Position numbers and translations under genes: made by a program
Notes under the pieces: generated by a model
Seen by the model: the letters and a program-made list of their open reading frames with translations, nothing else
Databases searched by the model: none
Told to the model about the DNA's origin: nothing
From: F1-120-MAGs238 sp964484185
GTDB taxonomy: Bacteria; Planctomycetota; Phycisphaerae; Phycisphaerales; UBA1924
Length of the DNA stretch: 30,772 nucleotides
Direction: 5' to 3'
NCBI GenBank assembly: GCA_964484185.1
Contig: CAZAEQ010000047.1
Coordinates: 1 to 30,772, forward strand
Shown here: positions 7,004-14,209 of the stretch, one piece after another
How the letters are laid out: each line of letters begins with the position of its first letter
Numbering within the stretch: the first letter of the stretch is position 1

Positions 7004-9010
7004 TCAAAGCACGGGCAAACCCAATCCAATCAGGTATTGGAACGTGTCGTCATAAATCAAGGGCGAACGCGTCGGGTCTTCGGCCTCTCCCCGCGGAACC
7101 ACAATCACCATCCCTTGCCGCGCGCGTGTCAGCAATACCCGATACGCATTCTTCAAATACGACTGACGTTCCAGTGACTTGATTCTCTGCCACGCGCTAC
7201 CGCGAAACGACCAGTGATTCCAGCCTTCACTCCTGTGCCGAAAATCACCATCCCACACCACGCACGCCCAATCCAATTCCAACCCTTGGACATCGAACTC
7301 TGTCGCAGCATCTTCTAAGTAATACGACGAACGCACATCATCCTTCTCGTGCAAGAACCAATGAATCGGATCGACATCAACACGCACATCTATCGCCAAG
7401 GGTTTGAGGCGCTGCGCTTGCGACGAAACCACCATTCCATAGCGTTCGCTGCCCCGAGCTTTCGATTTGAGCCAAGCCTTCGCCTTCGAAAGGTCGCGCG
7501 TCAAGACAATCGGATACCGCTCAAGTACACTGCTCAAGAGCGTCTTAGCGTTTTCTACATCAAGATCGAGTATGTGTTTCACGAGAGAAGACACGCGCTC
7601 CGCGCGAAACGATCGCATCGACACAGAGAGGTGCAAGCTCTCATCCATGTGTACGCCCTTGCGACCTTCAAGCGCCCGCATGGCTTCGCCGGCTCCAAAT
7701 TCCGAATCATGCAGGTTCGGCGAGAGGTGAACGTGCCAGTCTTTGAACGATTGAAGAATTGCCCGTATCCACTCGCCAATTCCCGCCTCGCCAGTATTGA
7801 TCTCCTGACCGCCTCCGACGAGACACACTACCACAGCCCAGTCCTTGTGTCGGTCCATGCATGAGATCAGGAACTCCGGTTCAGACATTGCAAAATCAGG
7901 CCGCTTTTTCTTTTGCAACATGAATGATGCGGTCTGCTTTTTGTTCCACGCCCGCTGCGCCTCGTCAAACAAAGCCACACGCTCAACTGGTGGGCCCGGA
8001 TCGTCTAAGCAGTCGTCGCGAAAATGGTGCACGTTCTGAATGAACGCCTTTACCTCACTTCGCGCAGCCCCTACCTTGAACTTACGGCCAGCAAGAGCTT
8101 CTCGGCGCACCTTATCGCGGGAAAGCGCTTCGCGCAAGATTGCCACAAGCGGCCCATTGCCAGATAGAAACACGCTGTGAAGTTCGCTCTCCTTGTCGAT
8201 GTGCTGCGTTGCCACGTTGAGCCCAACCAATGTCTTTCCGGCCCCCGGAACACCTGTCACAAAACAAATCGACTTATGGCGATTTTCTCGCGAACTCTCG
8301 ATGATCTTTGCTACAGCCTTAGATGTTTGCGAAAGATTGGTTGCGCTCGCATCACTTCGTGAAATCTCTTCTACGCCATGTTCCCCGTACAGCGCCATCG
8401 CTGCTTCGATGATCGTGGGCGTGGGCGAGTACCGACCTTGCCCCCAAACAGCAGAATCAATTGCCGCCCCATCGCAAAACGACAGGACATTCTCAATGAC
8501 AGTGCCGAGTTGTTCTGGCGCAGCGTGAATCGGCCGGAGCAAACCATCGCTGTCAGGAGTCCTCGCAATAGCTGCAAGTGACGGCTTGGCTCGAGTAGCA
8601 ATCAGAATTGGGGCGATCGTCTTGTCATGGCTTGTGCTATGAAAGTTCTTTAGGTCGAGAGCATAATCCCAAACTTGATCTGTCGCGTGCGCCGTAAACG
8701 TCTTCTCCCCAACCTTGAATTCAAGCACGAAGAGAACATGGTGAATCACAAGCAATACATCAATTCGACGCCCAACCCGCGGCACCGAATACTCAAATGC
8801 CACCAGGCCACCTCGGTACGGCGCGAGGACCTGTCTCAGAAGTGCTATCTGCTCCTTCCATGCATCGCGCTGGGTCGTTTCGACAGCGAATGTACTCCCA
8901 TCAACGAGCGGTCCAAGAACTTCGTTGTCGCTTTGATCTAGGAATTGCGAGATCGACGCCGTGTAATACGCGCGAGTTGCAACTGACTTGTACGGCGTGG
9001 TCGGGTTCAT
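7004..9010 (-). CDS. DUF2075-type helicase with N-terminal PD-(D/E)XK nuclease-like domain
   Basis: 668 aa from the ATG at 9010. An ATG at 9106 would leave no space before the divergent gene starting at 9107, so 9010 is preferred; neither has a clear ribosome binding site. N-terminal nuclease-like motif: E73, R-I-D84, then E97-F-K99, spaced as in PD-(D/E)XK enzymes. Walker A is G-V-P-G-A-G-K-T at 253-260, Walker B is V-A-L-F-D-E-A-Q-R-A-W near 330, followed by V-G-G-G-Q-E-I-N-T-G-E-A-G-I, a segment typical of DUF2075, and late helicase motifs E-F-D-V-Q-G-L-E-L-D-W and Y-R-V-L-L-T-R-A-R-Q-G. DUF2075 proteins are often found with defence genes. Likely an ATP-driven nucleic-acid enzyme; substrate unknown. 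Neighbours (NERD protein, AbiE pair) support a defence role. Confidence 0.82.
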   Translation of the reverse strand: MNPTTPYKSVATRAYYTASISQFLDQSDNEVLGPLVDGSTFAVETTQRDAWKEQIALLRQVLAPYRGGLVAFEYSVPRVGRRIDVLLVIHHVLFVLEFKVGEKTFTAHATDQVWDYALDLKNFHSTSHDKTIAPILIATRAKPSLAAIARTPDSDGLLRPIHAAPEQLGTVIENVLSFCDGAAIDSAVWGQGRYSPTPTIIEAAMALYGEHGVEEISRSDASATNLSQTSKAVAKIIESSRENRHKSICFVTGVPGAGKTLVGLNVATQHIDKESELHSVFLSGNGPLVAILREALSRDKVRREALAGRKFKVGAARSEVKAFIQNVHHFRDDCLDDPGPPVERVALFDEAQRAWNKKQTASFMLQKKKRPDFAMSEPEFLISCMDRHKDWAVVVCLVGGGQEINTGEAGIGEWIRAILQSFKDWHVHLSPNLHDSEFGAGEAMRALEGRKGVHMDESLHLSVSMRSFRAERVSSLVKHILDLDVENAKTLLSSVLERYPIVLTRDLSKAKAWLKSKARGSERYGMVVSSQAQRLKPLAIDVRVDVDPIHWFLHEKDDVRSSYYLEDAATEFDVQGLELDWACVVWDGDFRHRSEGWNHWSFRGSAWQRIKSLERQSYLKNAYRVLLTRARQGMVIVVPRGEAEDPTRSPLIYDDTFQYLIGLGLPVL

Positions 9011-9106
9011 GCTTGTAGCCAGGAAGCATATCAGATTTGTCGATGTCCCGACAGGTCGCTTTGGTTCCAGGGCGCAGTGCCAAGCAGGCGGTGCTAACCT
9101 GTTCAT

Positions 9107-9907
9107 ATGGAAGATTCCAAGAAGAACGAACCAAGGTCCCCTCTAGAAGGCAAGATTATCTCGCGCCAACCCGGTCAATCACTATTACAGAAGTTCTATC
9201 TGGATGAGTTTGCTAAGTTCGCATACACGGTTGGAGTGGCTTTTGGCGGAATCGTGGCCGTGCTACTGCTCGCTGGAACGGCCAAGTTTTCACCTGGCAT
9301 GTTCTGGTTCATGGCGGTCGCGCTGATGGCAACCTTTGTTGGCCTGGTGGCGTGGCAGTATTTCCGCTTTCACTCAGCGGCCCACAACTACGGCCTGGGA
9401 ATCGGCGGCGAGCGGCTTGTAGCAGATGAACTACGTGAACTCGAACGTCTGGGCTGCCATGTGATTCACGATGTCCCCAGTAGTCGACCCGGAGCCAATG
9501 TTGATCATGTTGTGGTCGGTCCACCCGGCGTGTTTGCAATTGAAACTAAGACACGCACAAAGAAAAAAGACTCGAGGATCAAGTTCGACGGCGTGATCTT
9601 GACAATCGACGGACACGACCACGCGAAAGAAATCAGAGAACAAGTTGAAGCCTGTTGCACCGAAATCAGTAACGACATTCGAGCCATGACAGGAAAATCA
9701 ATCCCCGTCCGCGGCGTAGTTCTTTTCCCAGTCTGGTACGTCGACAACCCAAGACCCACCAGTCACAAGCTCTGGGTCTTCAATCCAAAGAGTTTTGTTT
9801 CCTTTCTCCAGTACGAAGAGCGAGTGCTTGACGACGAAGCTGTTTATGCAATCGCATCTCAGCTTCGTAGATCTTCTCAGGTTCGGGCGGAAGCCCAACC
9901 CCTATGA
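9107..9907 (+). CDS. Membrane-anchored NERD-domain nuclease-like protein
   Basis: 266 aa. Two membrane segments lie at about 38-58 and 66-86. The NERD domain follows: G-G-E-R-L-V-A-D-E-L near 99-108, V-I-H-D-V-P, then G-A-N-V-D-H-V-V-V-G-P-P-G-V-F-A-I-E-T-K-T, the D ... E-x-K core shared with PD-(D/E)XK nucleases, and later V-V-L-F-P. NERD proteins are nuclease-related and commonly linked to DNA processing or defence. It is divergent from the DUF2075 gene, with about 96 bp between the preferred starts, so the two may share a control region. No ribosome binding site is clear. The catalytic D, E and K look intact. Confidence 0.85.
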   Translation: MEDSKKNEPRSPLEGKIISRQPGQSLLQKFYLDEFAKFAYTVGVAFGGIVAVLLLAGTAKFSPGMFWFMAVALMATFVGLVAWQYFRFHSAAHNYGLGIGGERLVADELRELERLGCHVIHDVPSSRPGANVDHVVVGPPGVFAIETKTRTKKKDSRIKFDGVILTIDGHDHAKEIREQVEACCTEISNDIRAMTGKSIPVRGVVLFPVWYVDNPRPTSHKLWVFNPKSFVSFLQYEERVLDDEAVYAIASQLRRSSQVRAEAQPL

Positions 9908-9989
9908 ACACTACTCACTTCTAACCCCTCGACGAATTCCTCACCCACCACCGCACCAAAGTCTTCCAGAAATAATCCTCGCCTCCGAA

Positions 9990-10124
9990 TGCACCAAAGG
10001 TGCAACCTAGTCCCAGCCCAGGCCAGCGGCCTGGGTAAGAACCCCGCCCGCCGCCGAGCCCTGAATGGGCGACCCAGTCTTTGTTTTGGCAAGGCGCAAA
10101 GCCACACCGGCAGGAATGCCGGTG
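9990..10124. repeat. Cluster of short perfect hairpins
   Basis: TGCACC-AAA-GGTGCA (9990-10004), CCCAGGCC-AGC-GGCCTGGG (10017-10035), GCCC-5 nt-GGGC near 10055-10067 and CACCGGCA-GGAA-TGCCGGTG (10105-10124). The pattern is like dispersed intergenic palindromic repeats of planctomycete genomes; that comparison is from memory and not checked. Confidence 0.55.
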
Positions 10125-10204
10125 CCGCGCCAACCCCGCTCCTGACCCCAAAAACCGCTTCCAGATCCAAACTCCAAAAATCCCAAAAACACACCAAATT
10201 TCTC

Positions 10205-10250
10205 TTGACACCACCCACCCACACCCCGTAAACTCGTTTGGTACACCAAA
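10205..10250 (+). promoter_or_regulatory. Sigma-70-like promoter with start-site inverted repeat
   Basis: TTGACA at 10205-10210, an 18-bp spacer and TAAACT at 10229-10234. A 6-bp inverted repeat TTTGGT-AC-ACCAAA covers 10237-10250, where RNA would start, and could be an operator. It points into the repeat module, about 80 bp before the ATG at 10324. Confidence 0.6.
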
Positions 10251-10386
10251 TCGCAGCCCAATCCAGACCCTCACAAAACGTCCGATACCGCCTTAAGCCT
10301 CAAATCAACCCAAGGAACCCCCAATGCTCAATCCAACCCAAACCCTGTTCGCCCCAAATCTCTCCCCGCTTTCCAAGATCACATCT

Positions 10387-10431
10387 CAGGGGGCCACGCT
10401 CGATGGCCCTCTGAAATTCCGTGGCCCCCTG
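10387..10431 (+). repeat. Three-arm repeat, copy 1
   Basis: Arm A CAGGGGGCCACG pairs perfectly over 12 bp with the last arm CGTGGCCCCCTG, and with one mismatch to the middle arm TGGCCCTCTG, so the two pairings exclude each other. Confidence 0.65.
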
Positions 10432-10478
10432 AACCGCGCTTCATCCGTCTCGCGCTCCCCATTCCCTTCCGGACAGAT

Positions 10479-10529
10479 TTCTAAGAGGGCCAACCAATAT
10501 GGCCCCCTTAGAAATACGTGGCCCCCTTA
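10479..10529 (+). repeat. Three-arm repeat, copy 2
   Basis: Arm A TTCTAAGAGGGCCA pairs with the middle arm TGGCCCCCTTAGAA over 14 bp with one mismatch. The last arm ACGTGGCCCCCTTA can also pair with A, again with one mismatch. About 92 bp downstream of copy 1. Confidence 0.65.
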
Positions 10530-10558
10530 CGTTTCTGACGCAGGAACGCAGTTCCTCT

Positions 10559-10586
10559 CTCAGCACTCAGCGCTCAGTAATCGTCA
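10559..10586. repeat. Heptamer array, consensus CTCAGNA
   Basis: Units CTCAGCA, CTCAGCG, CTCAGTA and the degenerate ATCGTCA, 28 bp in total. The same consensus recurs at 30397-30424. Confidence 0.7.
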
Positions 10587-10622
10587 CTCCCAAATCCCAC
10601 CCTCGTTTTTGAGTCAAAAACG

Positions 10623-10661
10623 AAAGGCGCTCAGATGCTCACCTAAAAAGTGAGCGCCTTT
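10623..10661 (+). terminator. Hairpin closing the repeat module
   Basis: AAAGGCGCTCA pairs perfectly over 11 bp with TGAGCGCCTTT around a 17-nt loop; a second GCTCA in the loop can compete for the same 3' arm. Only three T residues end the stem, so termination is plausible but not certain. The matching block at 30732-30761 keeps the outer stem AAAGGGG/CCCCTTT with different bases. Confidence 0.5.
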
Positions 10662-10759
10662 GAATTCGAAGGTCTCTAGACAGATGTTTATTGCACCCAA
10701 CCGCGTTCCTGTCCGTATAACCAAACTCTCTTCACCCGCCGCAAAACCAGGAACTCGTC

Positions 10760-12337
10760 ATGACCACCAAACTTCTCGCCCCGCTCGCGATCCTCGCCAC
10801 CGTCGCGGCACAATCCTCCGCCCAACTCCTCGACTGGCTGCCGATTCAGGATCTGCCGCTGACGAGAACTGAAGTTTCTGATGGCTATGGCACACCTGCA
10901 GTAGCGGCCATGTGCATGTGGGATCCTGATGGACCCGGTCCGTTGACCCACTCGATTGTGGTAGCGGGAGCATTGAATTCCGCAGCGGCGGGACCCAATC
11001 ACCAGCTCGCGTACCTCAATGATAATGGCTGGGTGAGTGTGGCAACGCCAGGGGGCGCCTATTCGGTCGCGGCGTATCGCAGTCCTCAGACTGGTCAAGA
11101 AGATTTGTATTATGGAGCCAGTTCAGAAGGAATTTTTCGTCGCGATGGTTCCTCGTGGACTCAAATCAGTACGCTCAGCTCTCCCAAGGCCATGCATGTA
11201 CTTGATGTCGATGGCGAAGGTCCAGGGCCTGCGAAGTTGTATATCAGCAGCGGTAATCGGGTGTATGCGTATGACGGCACTTCTTTCGCCCAGGTTGGCG
11301 GAACAGTTCCAAACTCTAATATCTATGGACTCGCGGTCTGGGACGTTGGCGGCGGTTCACTGAGCCTGCTCGCGGCGGGTCCGAGCGGCGTTGCAAGATG
11401 GAACGGAACGCAATGGAGTTTGTTTGCGGCTACGAACGGCGGAAACGCGTGGACAATGTGCGGCATGGACTTCGACGGCGATGGCCCCGGCATCCCCGAA
11501 CTGGTTGTGTGTGGCAGTTTCACAAGGCTTGGCGGAGCTGCGACAGGCCCAGTGGCAGTGTGGCGCGCGGGGACATGGGTTGGGATCGGCGCCACTGACA
11601 TCAGCGGCCAGGGCGTTTACAGATCGACTTCGTTTGACCCCGACGGTTCGGGGCCAATGACTCCGCGTCTTGTCATCGCAGGTCAGTTTTCAACGATAAC
11701 GGGAGTGAACTCACCCAACCTCGCGTATTACCAAGAAGGAGCGTGGTACGCGTTCCCGACGCATTGGAATTCGGTTGCAACTTGCCTCGGCGTCAATGAC
11801 TCGGCGAGATTTTCTGATTCGCCACAATTGGTCGTGGGAGCGCTGATTGGGCTCAGGCCTGCGCTCGGAATCGTTGCGTTGTGTACATCACCCGCTGGAT
11901 ATGAAAATGATCCTGCCGGCGGCCGCCGCCCGCAAGGCGAAACTCTCAGCATTGGTGTCGTTCCCACAGGCGATGAACTTTCATTCCGTTGGTACAAGGG
12001 AACAACACCGGTCGTGAGCGGCACAACTGCAAGTGGATCAGTGATCTCTGGCACTGCATCGCCGCGGCTCACAATCAGCGGACTTACGCCGCAGGATGAG
12101 GGTGAATATCACTTGACGGTCGGCAACGCATTCGGCGTGGTCACCACACAACCCGCATCAATCTCACTCGGTTGTGCGGCAGACATGAACGCCGACGACA
12201 TCGTAGATTTCCCCGATTACCTTGACTTCATCACTGCATTTGTCAATGGCGACCCCGTCTCCGATTTCAACAACGACATGGAGTTCGACCTCTTCGACTA
12301 CCTTGACTTTGTCCAGCACTTTGCGAATGGATGCTGA
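10760..12337 (+). CDS. Secreted repeat protein with Ig-like domain and dockerin-like C-terminal tail
   Basis: 525 aa. AGGA lies 7 bases before the ATG. Residues 1-22 are a signal peptide ending S-S-A-Q. Residues about 30-370 carry W-D-x-D-G-x-G-P and W-N-G-T-x-W-like repeats related to the gene at 1-996. An immunoglobulin-like domain covers about 385-470 (R-W-Y-K-G ... L-T-I-S-G-L-T-P-Q-D-E-G-E-Y-H). The tail has two calcium-loop repeats, D-M-N-A-D-D-I-V-D-F-P-D-Y-L-D-F and D-F-N-N-D-M-E-F-D-L-F-D-Y-L-D-F, bracketed by L-G-C and the final N-G-C. This is the tail type named GC-type dockerin in planctomycetes. Likely exported and attached to the cell surface or a scaffold; the ligand is not known. 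Confidence 0.83.
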   Translation: MTTKLLAPLAILATVAAQSSAQLLDWLPIQDLPLTRTEVSDGYGTPAVAAMCMWDPDGPGPLTHSIVVAGALNSAAAGPNHQLAYLNDNGWVSVATPGGAYSVAAYRSPQTGQEDLYYGASSEGIFRRDGSSWTQISTLSSPKAMHVLDVDGEGPGPAKLYISSGNRVYAYDGTSFAQVGGTVPNSNIYGLAVWDVGGGSLSLLAAGPSGVARWNGTQWSLFAATNGGNAWTMCGMDFDGDGPGIPELVVCGSFTRLGGAATGPVAVWRAGTWVGIGATDISGQGVYRSTSFDPDGSGPMTPRLVIAGQFSTITGVNSPNLAYYQEGAWYAFPTHWNSVATCLGVNDSARFSDSPQLVVGALIGLRPALGIVALCTSPAGYENDPAGGRRPQGETLSIGVVPTGDELSFRWYKGTTPVVSGTTASGSVISGTASPRLTISGLTPQDEGEYHLTVGNAFGVVTTQPASISLGCAADMNADDIVDFPDYLDFITAFVNGDPVSDFNNDMEFDLFDYLDFVQHFANGC

Positions 12338-12505
12338 ACGAGCTCGATTTTGAGCCAAATCAGGCGATCGGTTCCCAAACCACCCAAATTCACTCAGCCC
12401 GATAGAGAACAGAAACCTGCCTCGCTTTTTTCGAGAGCGTGCAGATTCAACTATACATTGTGTGACACTTTTAGTACACTCGACCCTCACACACAAGGAG
12501 TTGTC

Positions 12506-13825
12506 ATGCTTTCGTTCTTACGTCTCGCCCCTGTCGTCGCTATTTCAATTCTCGCCGGCACCGCCACCGCACAGACCTATTTCACCGCTGTGATCGTTGG
12601 CAGCAACGAGGTTCCGCCCAATCCCAGCACGGCCCTGGGCATCGGTTCGTTCATGCTCGATGCGACGCAAACAAGCTTCTCATACAACATCTCCTTCACC
12701 CCTCTGGCATCGGGCGAGACCGGTGCGCACATCCATCAGGCTGCGCCAGGCGTGAATGGTCCGGTCGTCATTCCGTTTCCGCTGGGCTCGCCAAAAGTCG
12801 GCACTTCGCCCATCGCGCCGCCACAGGTCGCCGCACTTCTCGCTGGAAACCTGTATGTCAATATTCACTCTGCCGCGTTTCCCGGCGGCGAAATCCGCGG
12901 CCAACTCGTGCAGACAGTGCAGCCGGAAGCAGAGCCGAATGATTCAAAGACTGCGGCGAACGTTTATGTCAATCTCCCAAATGGCCTGACGATCTCCGGC
13001 CGCTCAACTGGTAATTTGACCAATGGTGGCATCGACAGCGTTGACTACTTCCAGATCGATGGCCGCGCTGCTGCGCCGGGCGTATACCGCCACACGCTTA
13101 ATCTGTACAGCCCCGCGAACAACTTCAATATGACAATGCGCGGCCTGAGTCAGACCGCGGGCAACATCAACGCTGGCACCGATGCAACACTTTTGGTCGC
13201 TCGCACCGACGCCGCGGGTAACCGTGAAATGCAGTACTACGACTTCGGCACCCGCGGCCGCGCGTATGTCGCAATTGCAGGAACGGCGGCGACCACATTC
13301 CCCTATTCGCTGCGTCACGATGTTGTTCAGGTGACACCAACAGTCATCGGTCCATTTGTTGAAGGCGATCTTCAGTTCTCTGAAGCGGGCCTGAGTGTCA
13401 TCGACTTTGATTACTGGGTCTATGACACCGATGGCAATCCGATCCCAGGCTACGGACATGATGACAACGATGCGACCGGCATGACCCGCAAGTTTATTCC
13501 GGGTGTGTATTTCCTCGCGGTAAGCCGTTTCAACTTCGCAAACAATCTCCCATCGCCCGCCGACGATGCATATCGAAATGGAAATGTTGCCGACTTCCCG
13601 GGAATCGCGATCAGTGATAACACTGGCTCCCCAGTTGTCGCGAACATGAATATCGCCAACATGGGTACCAATACCACGTTCCCGGTCAACATCGCCGGCC
13701 CGTTTGATGTGCAATGGTTCCGCTTCGTAGTCCAGCCGGGCTGCGATGCCGACTTCAATAAGGATGGAATCGTCGACTTCTTTGACTATCTCGATTTCGT
13801 CGATGCGTTCAGCTCCGGCTGCTGA
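12506..13825 (+). CDS. Secreted CHRD-domain protein with dockerin-like tail
   Basis: 439 aa from the ATG at 12506, with AAGGAG five bases upstream; the frame is open 52 codons earlier but that part is not signal-like. Signal peptide 1-23 (ends T-A-T-A-Q). Residues about 24-140 form a CHRD domain (N-E-V-P-P-N-P, A-H-I-H-Q-A-A-P-G, Y-V-N-I-H-S-A-A-F-P-G-G-E-I-R-G-Q-L), a fold first known from chordin. A beta-rich middle follows (P-N-D-S-K-T-A-A-N, D-Y-F-Q-I-D). The tail has just one calcium-loop repeat, D-F-N-K-D-G-I-V-D-F-F-D-Y-L-D-F, between P-G-C and S-G-C, where the other members have two. Likely a surface protein. Confidence 0.85.
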   Translation: MLSFLRLAPVVAISILAGTATAQTYFTAVIVGSNEVPPNPSTALGIGSFMLDATQTSFSYNISFTPLASGETGAHIHQAAPGVNGPVVIPFPLGSPKVGTSPIAPPQVAALLAGNLYVNIHSAAFPGGEIRGQLVQTVQPEAEPNDSKTAANVYVNLPNGLTISGRSTGNLTNGGIDSVDYFQIDGRAAAPGVYRHTLNLYSPANNFNMTMRGLSQTAGNINAGTDATLLVARTDAAGNREMQYYDFGTRGRAYVAIAGTAATTFPYSLRHDVVQVTPTVIGPFVEGDLQFSEAGLSVIDFDYWVYDTDGNPIPGYGHDDNDATGMTRKFIPGVYFLAVSRFNFANNLPSPADDAYRNGNVADFPGIAISDNTGSPVVANMNIANMGTNTTFPVNIAGPFDVQWFRFVVQPGCDADFNKDGIVDFFDYLDFVDAFSSGC

Positions 13826-13848
13826 AACGTGTTGATATCAGTACAACA

Positions 13849-13880
13849 AAAAGCCCCGGCAGAACGCTGTCGGGGCTTTT
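13849..13880. terminator. Bidirectional terminator between convergent genes
   Basis: A 14-bp stem starting AAAAGCCCCG and ending CGGGGCTTTT, with one G-T wobble and loop AACG. A-run and T-run on the two sides let it serve the CHRD gene on the plus strand and the ferredoxin on the minus strand. Confidence 0.88.
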
Positions 13881-13897
13881 CTCGTTTTGAGGTGGGT

Positions 13898-14164
13898 CTA
13901 CTTTTTCTTGGTGTAGTAATCGATATTGATCTGGATGTACTTCGACCATTCTTTGGGCAGGTCTTCCTGGGGGAAGATCGCCTTCACCGGGCACTCATCG
14001 ACGCACAGGCCGCAGTCGATGCAGGTGTCGGGGTCGATGTACAGCTGGTCACACGTGCCGAAGTCGGCTTCGGCCTTGGTGGGGTGAATGCAGTCAACAG
14101 GACAGACCTGGACACAAGAGGTGTCTTTGGTTCCAACGCAGGGTTCGCCGATGATGTGAGGCAT
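13898..14164 (-). CDS. Ferredoxin with two iron-sulfur clusters
   Basis: 88 aa, small and acidic. First Cys set C-V-G-T-K-D-T-S-C-V-Q-V-C-P-V-D-C-I (residues about 9-26) and second set C-I-D-C-G-L-C-V-D-E-C-P-V-K-A-I (about 48-63). The widened spacing between the first two Cys is that of 7Fe (3Fe-4S plus 4Fe-4S) ferredoxins related to FdxA, though an 8Fe form is possible. It would carry electrons in the cytoplasm; the partner is not in this window. It stands alone between a terminator and the LamG gene. No strong ribosome binding site is visible. Confidence 0.92.
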   Translation of the reverse strand: MPHIIGEPCVGTKDTSCVQVCPVDCIHPTKAEADFGTCDQLYIDPDTCIDCGLCVDECPVKAIFPQEDLPKEWSKYIQINIDYYTKKK

Positions 14165-14209
14165 GGCCGCAAGGATAGAACCCGTGAAGCCGGTTTTCAG
14201 CCCCCGACG

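Larger units (their letters stand above)
10324..10661 (+). ncRNA. Candidate structured RNA module, first locus
   Basis: The module has two three-arm repeats (10387-10431, 10479-10529), a four-unit heptamer array (10559-10586) and an end block (10602-10665) with an 11-bp perfect hairpin. It follows a good promoter. A second locus at 30549-30772 shares the three-arm repeat and the end block. A reading frame from the ATG at 10324 (109 codons) exists in both loci, but in the end block the frames differ while the bases stay aligned, and base changes in the three-arm repeat alter the amino acids. That favours an RNA or DNA function over a peptide. A short translated leader cannot be excluded. Confidence 0.5.
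9908..10759. other. Long non-coding stretch with hairpins and a transcribed repeat module
   Basis: About 850 bp with no conserved protein gene. Left part (9990-10124) is a series of small perfect hairpins. A sigma-70-like promoter at 10205-10234 leads into a module with two three-arm repeats, a heptamer array and a final hairpin at 10623-10661. A 109-codon frame from the ATG at 10324 runs through the module, but its comparison with the second locus at 30549 argues against a protein. Confidence 0.65.

Noticed and set aside
13004..13714. 236-codon minus-strand frame
   Set aside because: Antisense to the CHRD-domain gene; no signal or domain.
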